From a virus, in the IMG/VR virus record IMGVR_UViG_3300025872_003055, positions 1 to 52,207 of that record: a stretch of 52,207 nucleotides of DNA; one strand, given 5' to 3'. Both the position numbers and the translations under genes were made by a program. Under the pieces are notes generated by a model. It searched no databases. It saw only the letters and a program-made list of their open reading frames with translations, and was not told the DNA's origin. Position 1 is the first letter of the stretch. Each line of letters begins with the position of its first letter. This document shows, piece after piece, positions 28,912 to 35,831 of the stretch.

Positions 28912-29089
28912 TCTCCTCTCCTATGAACTCTAATGAGAAAATATCATGCTCTGGAATATTTGGATTCAACCACTCATAAAATTCAGACTGAATTGCATGG
29001 GCATCATCAATATTCTTATTGGATAAGAACTGAATACGATCAACTGCCCAATCGTGACTAATACGAAGAGTTTGTACCAGAGTGCTCAT
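28883..29089 (-). CDS. Hypothetical 68-aa protein
   Basis: Soluble acidic protein beginning MSTLVQTLRISHDWAVDRIQ. It ends inside the C39 gene (overlap of 29 bases). No family recognised. A possible promoter (TTGACA 29140-29145, TAGAGT 29118-29123) lies 30 bases upstream, so it may be the first gene of the lysis unit. Confidence 0.6.
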   Translation of the reverse strand: MSTLVQTLRISHDWAVDRIQFLSNKNIDDAHAIQSEFYEWLNPNIPEHDIFSLEFIGEENDPRSSQFF

Positions 29090-29117
29090 AATATTTAGGA
29101 ATTTGAGGTTTCATCTC

Positions 29118-29145
29118 ACTCTATCATATCTGGATTTCCTGTCAA
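29118..29145 (-). promoter_or_regulatory. Possible sigma70 promoter of the lysis genes
   Basis: TTGACA (29140-29145), a 16-base spacer, then TAGAGT (4/6). Divergent from the plus-strand late box beside it. Confidence 0.45.
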
Positions 29146-29146
29146 C

Positions 29147-29154
29147 TCTAAATA
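29147..29154 (+). promoter_or_regulatory. Late box TCTAAATA (plus strand)
   Basis: Late-box variant 17 bases before the ATG of the SegE-like gene. Confidence 0.55.
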
Positions 29155-29170
29155 CAGATAAACAATTCTT

Positions 29171-29593
29171 ATGAAGTGGCAATATAACGGTGAGGACTTT
29201 GATGAAGTACCTAAAGGTATGGAAGGTTTTGTTTATCTAATTACAAACTTAGCAAATAATAAAAAATATATTGGTAAAAAACACTTCTGGACTAGACAAA
29301 AAAATAAGAAGACTGGTAGAAGAAAGACAGAAGAATCTGATTGGAAATCTTACTTTAGTTCATCTGATGACTTAAAAGCAGATGTTAAGGTCTTAGGTGA
29401 AGATAAGTTTCTTCGTGAAATACTATATCTTTGTCCTCATAAGAAATCTATGAGTTATTATGAAACTTATGAGCAATTTAATCGTAATGTATTAATGAGT
29501 GAAGAGTATTACAATACGAATATTGGTGGTACTTATTATATGAGTGAATCTGAAAGGATTTATGGTGTCGTTATTAAGTCTTCTAATTATTAG
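29171..29593 (+). CDS. SegE-like GIY-YIG endonuclease
   Basis: 140 aa. GFVYLITNLANNKKYIGKKH is a GIY-YIG core. The WKSYFSSSDDLKADVKVLG stretch and the YYETYEQF block with Glu follow as in the T4 SegE-type family common in cyanophages. It may be a homing enzyme or a nuclease acting on DNA ends. It is a lone plus-strand gene with its own late box, a pattern of a recently inserted gene. Confidence 0.8.
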   Translation: MKWQYNGEDFDEVPKGMEGFVYLITNLANNKKYIGKKHFWTRQKNKKTGRRKTEESDWKSYFSSSDDLKADVKVLGEDKFLREILYLCPHKKSMSYYETYEQFNRNVLMSEEYYNTNIGGTYYMSESERIYGVVIKSSNY

Positions 29594-29631
29594 CTAAGCC
29601 CTGATCTTCAAAGGCGACAAACCTAGTCTAG

Positions 29632-29661
29632 CAATAAAAAGGGGGTCTTGTCAACCCCCTT
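29632..29661 (-). terminator. Terminator of the 29737-31200 gene
   Basis: AAGGGGGT-TGACA-AGACCCCC then TTTTT on the minus strand. The loop holds TTGACA, but no good -10 follows, so I do not call a promoter. Confidence 0.85.
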
Positions 29662-29736
29662 GATCTTATGTTATAATTCAATCAATCCTTATCCCAAGTT
29701 CCTCTACTCATCCCATCTCTATCCCTACTTCTTTGT

Positions 29737-31200
29737 TCATCTTCTTGCTTCAGTCACATAATATTCAACGATATCATCCCATGTATAATCCGAAAGATCA
29801 TAACCTTCCCCTAAAAGTTCATCAACCCATTCAGATACTTGCTCAGCAAGTAAATAATCATTGTATTCTTGCATGATAATTCCAATGGCATTCTGATCCA
29901 TTTCCATCATGATATAATTTGCTTCGTCAATCGTATCTGCATGACCTTTTCCAATTAAATACTCTAAAATAATGTCATAAGGTTCATAGGATTCTTTAGT
30001 AGTTGTGGTTGCATTATTTTTTTGTTGTTCTTCTCTTTTTCTCATTCTTTCTTTTTCTGCTTCAATATCTGCCTGTACAGAACTGGGATTTATTTGAGCA
30101 GTTGGTGATCCTTGAGTTGGAGTTTGATCCTGTTTCTCATAATCACTTGGTTTATCTCTTAATCTTGAAATAACATCATAACCTGCTTGTCCTGGTTTTA
30201 CTCTTGCGGCGAGTTTTGGATTTGCTCTTGCCCAGGTCTCCATATCTTTTTCTTTGTCACCAGTCTGTCCTGATGGTTGTGGAGTTCTTCTTTGTGGAGT
30301 ACCTCTCCCTGCCCCTCCACCGCCTCCAGAAGGAGTAACGCCTCTACCACCGCCACCTCCAGAAGGTACCCCTGAACCCCCTCTAGGCGCCGCTGGTGGT
30401 GTTGAAGGTTGATCTGCTCTTTGAGAACTTGATGGTTTTTGTTCTTGCCCACCACTTCCGGCACCTGCCAGTTTTGCGCCAAGATACCCACCTAATCCAC
30501 CCAATCCAACAATTCCTACGCCTTTAAGAATTCTTTTTGCTGTTGTACCTGTTAATGCCGCCTTTGCACTTTTAGCAATATCTTTTACTTTTTTAACTGC
30601 TTGTCCTATTTTTGCTTTTGTCAGTAATTCTGCAGATTGTCTTCCTGTTAATTTACCACCTCCAACTGGAGACATTGTAGAACTATAACCACCAACATTA
30701 GATTTCCTTGCAGAATTTTGAGCAACTCTCTGAAGCATTTTTCTTGCTTCTTCTGGGTTTTTCGCATTTGATAGTATTTTAGATACTCTAGTTCTTGCAG
30801 GTTTTGTTACCGCTCTTTTTGCAAGACCTAAAGCACCTTTTGCAACTCTTGTAATTAGTGATGCTATACCTTCATCAATTGCAATATCAAAAATTTCCAA
30901 CTGTTCTAAAATATAATCTTCAGGAACTGTACTTTCTGTAAGGATATTTTCATTAAAATTTAAATATTTTTCAATAATAATTTCTTCAGATGAATTAGAA
31001 AGAAATCCAATAATACCTTCGGCACTATATCCCTCATAAACCATTGAAATTGAAATAGTAGAAAGAATATCTTCTACTATTTCTGCCGTTTCGGAATCAT
31101 AATATTCAGACTCTTCATTCAAAAAATCATTTTGTTGAATATTAATTTCTTCATATAGATATGCAATATCATTAATGGAACCTTGCGAAACTCTAGACAT
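29737..31200 (-). CDS. Low-complexity virion-type protein with C-terminal modules A and B
   Basis: 487 aa. Helical N-terminus (with a divergent module-A-like stretch around 45-90), a basic Ala/Lys region, one hydrophobic segment (GVGIVGLGGLGGYLGAKL, about 235-255), then a Pro/Gly/Gln linker of about 110 residues. The C-terminal 80 residues contain module A (YDIILEYLIGKGHADTIDEA) and module B (EQVSEWVDELLGEGYDLSDY then TWDDIVEYYVTEA), both also found in the gene at 32655. A late box 30 bases upstream and a private terminator make it a late single-gene unit. No enzymatic motif. Probably a virion internal or tail protein. Confidence 0.65.
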   Translation of the reverse strand: MSRVSQGSINDIAYLYEEINIQQNDFLNEESEYYDSETAEIVEDILSTISISMVYEGYSAEGIIGFLSNSSEEIIIEKYLNFNENILTESTVPEDYILEQLEIFDIAIDEGIASLITRVAKGALGLAKRAVTKPARTRVSKILSNAKNPEEARKMLQRVAQNSARKSNVGGYSSTMSPVGGGKLTGRQSAELLTKAKIGQAVKKVKDIAKSAKAALTGTTAKRILKGVGIVGLGGLGGYLGAKLAGAGSGGQEQKPSSSQRADQPSTPPAAPRGGSGVPSGGGGGRGVTPSGGGGGAGRGTPQRRTPQPSGQTGDKEKDMETWARANPKLAARVKPGQAGYDVISRLRDKPSDYEKQDQTPTQGSPTAQINPSSVQADIEAEKERMRKREEQQKNNATTTTKESYEPYDIILEYLIGKGHADTIDEANYIMMEMDQNAIGIIMQEYNDYLLAEQVSEWVDELLGEGYDLSDYTWDDIVEYYVTEARR

Positions 31201-31229
31201 GGTTATGAATTAGTGCTTTTATATACAGA

Positions 31230-31237
31230 TATTTATA
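31230..31237 (-). promoter_or_regulatory. Late box TATAAATA
   Basis: Perfect late box, 30 bases upstream of the ATG at 31200. Confidence 0.7.
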
Positions 31238-31241
31238 AAAA

Positions 31242-32576
31242 TCAACCCCCTGGTTTATATTTTACGCCAAGTTTTTTATTACGCTCCACATCAGATCTGA
31301 TTGCTCTTTGTAGTGCTTGTTGTGCTTTTGCAGCATCGTGTTGTTTATATGCTCCAGCAAAAAATGTTCTTCCAATTCTTTCTAATGGATTCGAAGAAGT
31401 TTTGGCAAGAGATTGAGCACTTGGACCTGCCTTATAAACTGCTTTACCACCCTTAAATGCAAGATGACCTGCAACTGATTGACCACCTCTATTAACTACG
31501 CCAGTCTTGGCAAGTTGAACAGTTTTTCTTTGTTTACCAACACCGGTTGACATAAATGCTGGTCCACCTGGTTTCTTCTGACTAAATGATGTTGGACCAC
31601 CAATACCTTTAATAGTGGTTCCTGCTTGACTCTGGCGGTTTGCTTTTGCCATTGCTGCTCTTTCTTTTGCATTTGCTCCAGCAATGGTATCAAATGCCTT
31701 TTCTGCAGCAGCACCTCCTGCAAGGGCACCAACAGTTCCTGTAGCAGCACTCAAGATACCTCCACCACCAATTGCTCCCGCAGCACCACCAAGCAATCCT
31801 CCTGCGGCGACTGTGGCACCTTTAGCAAGAGATCTAGCCCATCCAGATCCTTTTGCTCTTTCATCTGCAGTAGATAATGCAGTATCAAGTACTGCAGATG
31901 CTGGACCTGCAAATTTTGAAAATTTTCCTAATCTTGATGCACTTCCTGCAGCAGTTAATGCGGTGTCTGTTGCTTTTGCCGCTTGTCTTGTTGGTGTTAC
32001 AATTGTTTTTCCACTTGGTCCAGTTCCAGCAGCTGCTCTTTTTAATCTTTCTGCAGCAGATGCTCTTCTTGCATTAGTTGACTGAAGTTGTGCTGGTGCA
32101 GGAGGTTTAATAGTTGAAGAAGATGCAGTGGCAGTTGCTGCTGCTGGTTTTGCAGCAGGAAGTGCTTTTTGTTTTGGAGTTACATCACTTACAGAAACTG
32201 GTTTGATTTCTGGAGTTGTTGCAGGAGTTGAGGGAGATGCTTTTACAATTGCTGCTGGTTTTGGAGGTGCTGACTGTGCAGATGCAGGTGCTGTTGGTTT
32301 AGGTGGAGCACTATATGGAACTATGTCACCACCTCTTGTAGGACTTTTAACTTTAGTAGTTTTCCCTTGTGGATTTATTTCTTTTCTTGCAGATCTAATT
32401 GATAGATCAGCAGCAGAACCCTGTAAAGTTTGTCCTTTTTTACCATAAGCAGCGTTACTTCCACCCAATCTTCTTCTAGATGCTGATGGTAAAGCATTAT
32501 ACTGTGCTCTAGTCATACCAGCAGGTATTTCTTCACTTAAATATGACTCTTGCAAAAATTGACTAAAGGACTTCAT
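31242..32576 (-). CDS. Ala/Pro-rich virion-type protein with T4-like capsid-targeting N-terminus
   Basis: 444 aa. The N-terminus MKSFSQFLQESYLSEE matches, residue by residue, the T4 internal-protein capsid-targeting pattern (MKTYQEFIAEA in T4), with L8-Q9-E10|S11 fitting the prohead protease rule (L/I)-x-E|x. Long Ala/Pro/Thr-rich stretches follow, a hydrophobic Gly/Ala segment (GGLLGGAAGAIGGGGIL), and a basic C-terminus. No enzyme motif. Late box 22 bases before the ATG. Inferred to be packaged and ejected with DNA. It could equally be a scaffold-associated core protein. Confidence 0.65.
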   Translation of the reverse strand: MKSFSQFLQESYLSEEIPAGMTRAQYNALPSASRRRLGGSNAAYGKKGQTLQGSAADLSIRSARKEINPQGKTTKVKSPTRGGDIVPYSAPPKPTAPASAQSAPPKPAAIVKASPSTPATTPEIKPVSVSDVTPKQKALPAAKPAAATATASSSTIKPPAPAQLQSTNARRASAAERLKRAAAGTGPSGKTIVTPTRQAAKATDTALTAAGSASRLGKFSKFAGPASAVLDTALSTADERAKGSGWARSLAKGATVAAGGLLGGAAGAIGGGGILSAATGTVGALAGGAAAEKAFDTIAGANAKERAAMAKANRQSQAGTTIKGIGGPTSFSQKKPGGPAFMSTGVGKQRKTVQLAKTGVVNRGGQSVAGHLAFKGGKAVYKAGPSAQSLAKTSSNPLERIGRTFFAGAYKQHDAAKAQQALQRAIRSDVERNKKLGVKYKPGG

Positions 32577-32597
32577 TTTTCTTTCTTACTTTTTAGT

Positions 32598-32605
32598 TAT
32601 TTATA
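32598..32605 (-). promoter_or_regulatory. Late box TATAAATA
   Basis: Perfect late box 22 bases upstream of the ATG at 32576; it follows directly on the terminator T-run. Confidence 0.72.
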
Positions 32606-32636
32606 AAAAAAAAGAGGGTTGGTTAGACCCTCTTTA
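32604..32636 (-). terminator. Terminator of the 32655 gene
   Basis: AAAGAGGGT-CTAACCA-ACCCTCTTT with a T-run on the minus strand. Confidence 0.88.
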
Positions 32637-32654
32637 AAAAATTATTCTTATTAA

Positions 32655-33755
32655 TTATCTAGATGGTCTTGTAGATTGAGTCTGAACAGTTCTTGGTTTT
32701 ACAGCTTGACCTCTAAGATTATACTTCGCTTCATCTTTCATTTGTGATTCTCTTGTTGGAAAGTATCCAGACTCAAGAATCTGATCTCTCCAATCTTCAC
32801 TCATATTTGCCATAATCACTGCTGCTGCCTCTTCGGTTTCGGCATAACCTTCATCGATCAGATAACCTTTTACGATGTCAAAAAGATCTAAATCCATATT
32901 CAATCTGCGCTGTCTGATTTGTTGCTGAAGATTTGGTTTTGGTGCAGCAGCAGGAGCAGTAGTTGTTGCTGCAGCAGGAGCAGGAGTTGCAGGTCCAGTT
33001 GCAAGTGCTCCAGTACCAGTCAAGTTTGCACCTGTTGCTCTAAGTTGCTGTGCTTGTCTAAGTTCAGCAGAAGTTGGAATTCTTCTTTCAATAGAAGAGG
33101 GAGCAATTGGAGCAGGACCTGATGGTGCAGCAGTTGGAACGGGTCTTGGTGGTGCAGCAGTTGGAACGGGTCTTGGTGGTGCAGCAGTTGGAACGGGTCT
33201 TGGTGGTGCAGCAGTTGGAGCGGGTCTTGATGGTGCAGCAGTTGGAGCGGGTCTTGATGGTGCAGCAGATCTTGTAGAAGAAGATGGTCTAGAAGAGGAT
33301 GCTGGTTGTCCACTCAAAAATCCACCAAGAGCAGAAACTGCTGCTCTTGGTTGAGCAGTTACATTTCTAGTAAAGGCATTAAGAAATCGTGCTTCTGGAT
33401 TTCTAGAAGTAGTAGTTTGTCCAGTGTATCCCCTCCACCCAGAACCTACAGCATCTGTAAAACGACCAAGAGCACCAGAAATATTTCCACCAACTGCTCT
33501 ACGTGCTTGTCCAAACTGTTGACGTAGATTAGCGCCAAAATTTTGGGCACCAGGCATACCTAAAATTTCTGTAAGGTATCCTTCATAAAGATCATCCCAA
33601 GTATAATCACTAAGGTCATAACCTTCTTCTACAAGTGAATTGACCCAGGATTCAACTTCTTCCCATACTTGCTCTTCAGTAAGTTCTTGTGAAGCATAAA
33701 CTTCATTATATGCCTCCATTAAACCTAGAGCATCAGTTCCAGTAAGTCTTGACAT
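32655..33755 (-). CDS. Pro/Ala-rich virion-type protein with modules B and A
   Basis: 366 aa. It begins MSRLTGTDALGLMEAYNEVY, the same 20 residues as the next gene upstream. Module B follows (WEEVESWVNSLVEEGYDLSD then YTWDDLYEGYLTE at residues 31-63), ending L61-T62-E63|I64, a possible prohead-protease site. Then a Pro/Ala/Arg-rich centre with five 27-bp repeats (TAAPPRPVP units), and module A near the C-terminus (LFDIVKGYLIDEGYAETEEA then AVIMANMSEDW). Late box 30 bases upstream; own terminator. Inferred virion internal protein. Confidence 0.65.
   Translation of the reverse strand: MSRLTGTDALGLMEAYNEVYASQELTEEQVWEEVESWVNSLVEEGYDLSDYTWDDLYEGYLTEILGMPGAQNFGANLRQQFGQARRAVGGNISGALGRFTDAVGSGWRGYTGQTTTSRNPEARFLNAFTRNVTAQPRAAVSALGGFLSGQPASSSRPSSSTRSAAPSRPAPTAAPSRPAPTAAPPRPVPTAAPPRPVPTAAPPRPVPTAAPSGPAPIAPSSIERRIPTSAELRQAQQLRATGANLTGTGALATGPATPAPAAATTTAPAAAPKPNLQQQIRQRRLNMDLDLFDIVKGYLIDEGYAETEEAAAVIMANMSEDWRDQILESGYFPTRESQMKDEAKYNLRGQAVKPRTVQTQSTRPSR
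33124..33258 (-). repeat. Five tandem 27-bp repeats
   Basis: Five in-frame copies, three identical and two with the same two changes, encode repeats of (T/A)AAP-(P/S)-RP-(V/A)-P. They are expected to change copy number by slippage. Confidence 0.95.
33695..33755 (-). repeat. 61-bp repeat, copy 1 (N-terminal module)
   Basis: Identical at all 61 bases to 34385-34445; the two genes share the same first 20 codons without a single change, including the wobble positions. Confidence 0.97.
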
Positions 33756-33784
33756 TGTTTCTCTTTTAATTTTTTATATATTTT

Positions 33785-33792
33785 TATTTATG
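33785..33792 (-). promoter_or_regulatory. Late box CATAAATA
   Basis: Late box 30 bases upstream of the ATG at 33755. Confidence 0.68.
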
Positions 33793-33818
33793 AAAAAAGA
33801 GGATCTTATTGACCCTCT
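33793..33818 (-). terminator. Terminator of the 33840 gene
   Basis: GAGGGTC-AATAA-GATCCTC (one G.U) followed by TTTTTT on the minus strand. Confidence 0.82.
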
Positions 33819-33839
33819 TGGCATTATTCTTGTTAAGTA

Positions 33840-34445
33840 TCAGAAACCTCTACCATAATTAGTTGAAGCACGTCCACTAGATCCACCAGATCCGCCTGTT
33901 GGTTTAGGTACATTTCTCGAAACTAGAGGTGTTCTTGGTCTTTGTACTGGAGCAGGACTAACTCCAACTCTTCCACCTTGAAGATATGGATTAGGTGGAG
34001 GAGTTTGTCTGCTGACTCTGGCACCTGGAGGTACTGGTCCACCCATTCTCATTGTTGTTGTACCTCGGTTAGGATCATTTAAAATTCTTTCACCTCTAAT
34101 ATTTTCACCTGGTCTCCTTAATCTACCTGTAGTTGTATATCTAGTATTCCGATTCCAAGGAAGAACATCGTGACCACCTTTTGCCCCAAGTTCTGCGGCA
34201 GTTGATCCTAAAAATCCAGTTCCACTACCTAAAATACCTTCAACAATGCTCTGGACCCAATTCTCACTCATGTTAGACATGATTGCAAGCGCACCATCTT
34301 CAGTAGTGGCATAACCCTCATCGAGTAGATGTGAGAAAATAATATCATAAAGTTCTACTTGTTCATTTGTGAGTTCTCTAGGAACATAAACTTCATTATA
34401 TGCCTCCATTAAACCTAGAGCATCAGTTCCAGTAAGTCTTGACAT
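33840..34445 (-). CDS. Virion-type protein with module A, 201 aa
   Basis: The first 20 residues are identical to the 32655 gene. Module A (LYDIIFSHLLDEGYATTEDG then ALAIMSNMSENW, residues 32-63) ends in I67-V68-E69|G70, another match to the prohead-protease rule. The rest is a Gly/Arg/Pro-rich low-complexity tail (e.g. SRQTPPPNPYLQGG) ending NYGRGF. No enzyme motif. Late box 30 bases upstream; own terminator. Inferred internal or head-associated protein. Confidence 0.65.
   Translation of the reverse strand: MSRLTGTDALGLMEAYNEVYVPRELTNEQVELYDIIFSHLLDEGYATTEDGALAIMSNMSENWVQSIVEGILGSGTGFLGSTAAELGAKGGHDVLPWNRNTRYTTTGRLRRPGENIRGERILNDPNRGTTTMRMGGPVPPGARVSRQTPPPNPYLQGGRVGVSPAPVQRPRTPLVSRNVPKPTGGSGGSSGRASTNYGRGF
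34385..34445 (-). repeat. 61-bp repeat, copy 2
   Basis: Identical to 33695-33755. Confidence 0.97.
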
Positions 34446-34474
34446 CTTTTTATTGTATGTTTTAAGTCTAAATT

Positions 34475-34482
34475 TATTTATA
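34475..34482 (-). promoter_or_regulatory. Late box TATAAATA
   Basis: Perfect late box directly after the terminator T-run, 30 bases before the ATG at 34445. Confidence 0.72.
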
Positions 34483-34505
34483 AAAAGAGGGACTTAAAGT
34501 CCCTC
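34482..34505 (-). terminator. Terminator after nrdB and the 50-aa gene
   Basis: GAGGGACTT-T-AAGTCCCTC with TTTTTAT on the minus strand; the stop codon of the 50-aa gene is in the apex. Confidence 0.88.
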
Positions 34506-34646
34506 AGAAATCATCCATTCTTTTTCATAATCATAATCACCAAACAAGAACTCATCAGATTCTGCTGCTTGTTTATATGCGTTTAGAATTTCTTGTTCAC
34601 ACCATTCATCATAATTTGAGTCTTGTTTGAGTATTTTAGGGTTCAT
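34494..34646 (-). CDS. Hypothetical 50-aa protein after nrdB
   Basis: ATG overlaps the nrdB stop (ATGA). Acidic, aromatic-rich peptide with DSNYDEWCEQEILNAYKQAA and FLFGDYDYEKEW. No family recognised, but translational coupling to nrdB and a Cys suggest a small partner of the reductase or a glutaredoxin-independent factor. This is a guess from position. Confidence 0.6.
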   Translation of the reverse strand: MNPKILKQDSNYDEWCEQEILNAYKQAAESDEFLFGDYDYEKEWMISEGL

Positions 34647-35824
34647 AGTTTGAAGTTTGCAAATGCATCGGTCTTCATATCTTGTGCAATTCCACCAATT
34701 ACATAACTTTCGATTTCCGTCTCTTGGGGAGCTACTTGCAATCCTTTAGAAGAAATCCAGTGCTCAGTCCAAGGGAGTGGATTATTCTTTGCAGAAATAT
34801 CATAAAGTGGCTTAAGTCCAATTGCCTTCATTCTGCGATTTGCAATCCATTCAACATACTGTTGTAACAGTTTGTCATTCAGACCAATCATCGAACCATC
34901 CTTGAATAGATACTCGGCCCAAAGTTTTTCCTGATTTACAGCATTCTCAAAGGTCTTGTAGAACCATTGCTCCTCCTCTTTAGCGATTTGTGTCATTTCA
35001 AGGTCGTCCCCCTCTTTCCACTTATTCAAAATGTTTTGAGTGATAACCAGATGCTGGTTCTCATCACGAGCAATTAGTGAGATGATTTTTGCACTTCCTT
35101 CCATAAGTTTAAGTTCGCCAAATGCAAAACTACAAGCGAAACTGACGTAAAAGCGAATACCTTCAAGAATATTAACGTTTGCAACTGCTCTAAAGAGTTT
35201 GCGTTTGAGTTCATACCTTGCCTCTCGTGCGTAAGGTACTTGTTCTAAAGCGTGAATCCACTCACTCGAATTATCATAATGATGAGCACTATTAATAAAA
35301 TCATTATATGCTTGAGTTACACTCACAGCACGTTCCATAATGCTATCTTCTTTCAGAATCGTATCAAAAACTTCAGATGGGTCTGAATAAACGTTCTTGA
35401 TGATATAAGTGTATGAACGGGAATGAATCATCTCCATAAATTCCCATACCTTCATACATGCTTCCAGTTCGGGTAGGGAACAGTATGGAGCAAATGCCAT
35501 ACCAGGTCCACGACCCTGAACTGAATCCAACATCACTTGATACTTGAGATTGCTAGTAAAAATATGTTTCTGCTCAGGTCGAAGAGATTGATAATCTCCA
35601 CGGTCCTTTTGAAGTGAAACCTCTTCTGGTCTCCAAAAATATCCCAGTTGCTGTGTTGTTAGTTTATCAAAAATTGGATACTTATAAGAATCATATCTTT
35701 GTATTCCTAATGGTTGTCCAAAAAACATTGGTTGCTTTTTGGTGTCTACTTCATTGGGATTAAAAACAGTCATAGATTCGACCATGGGTTTCTTATCGTT
35801 ATTTGTTTTAAAATTAAAATCCAT
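34643..35824 (-). CDS. nrdB: Ribonucleotide reductase beta subunit NrdB (class Ia)
   Basis: 393 aa. The diiron and radical-site residues are visible: Asp in the VMLDSVQGRG stretch, the E-x2-H of EMIHSRSYTYII with the radical Tyr following, Glu in FGELKLMEGS, and RDENQHLVITQ with the second E-x2-H. It supplies the tyrosyl radical for NrdA in dNTP synthesis. The ATG is 8 bases after the nrdA stop. A GTG 27 bases upstream (35851), inside the end of nrdA, is less likely. Confidence 0.95.
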   Translation of the reverse strand: MDFNFKTNNDKKPMVESMTVFNPNEVDTKKQPMFFGQPLGIQRYDSYKYPIFDKLTTQQLGYFWRPEEVSLQKDRGDYQSLRPEQKHIFTSNLKYQVMLDSVQGRGPGMAFAPYCSLPELEACMKVWEFMEMIHSRSYTYIIKNVYSDPSEVFDTILKEDSIMERAVSVTQAYNDFINSAHHYDNSSEWIHALEQVPYAREARYELKRKLFRAVANVNILEGIRFYVSFACSFAFGELKLMEGSAKIISLIARDENQHLVITQNILNKWKEGDDLEMTQIAKEEEQWFYKTFENAVNQEKLWAEYLFKDGSMIGLNDKLLQQYVEWIANRRMKAIGLKPLYDISAKNNPLPWTEHWISSKGLQVAPQETEIESYVIGGIAQDMKTDAFANFKL

Positions 35825-35831
35825 ATTTTTC

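Noticed and set aside
29092-29099. Late box CCTAAATA before the 68-aa gene (28883-29089)
   Set aside because: It ends only two bases before the ATG, so a late start would fall inside the gene.
29632-29661. Promoter with TTGACA in the terminator loop
   Set aside because: Only TAGACT at 18 bases follows, and any transcript would run antisense to the SegE-like gene. I keep it as a terminator only.
33124-33258. CRISPR array
   Set aside because: Repeats are adjacent without spacers and are in frame in a coding sequence.
31626-33527. Plus-strand ORFs opposite the Ala/Pro-rich virion genes
   Set aside because: Cys/Ser-rich or Ala-rich frames are mirror images of the low-complexity genes, with no ribosome sites or promoters.
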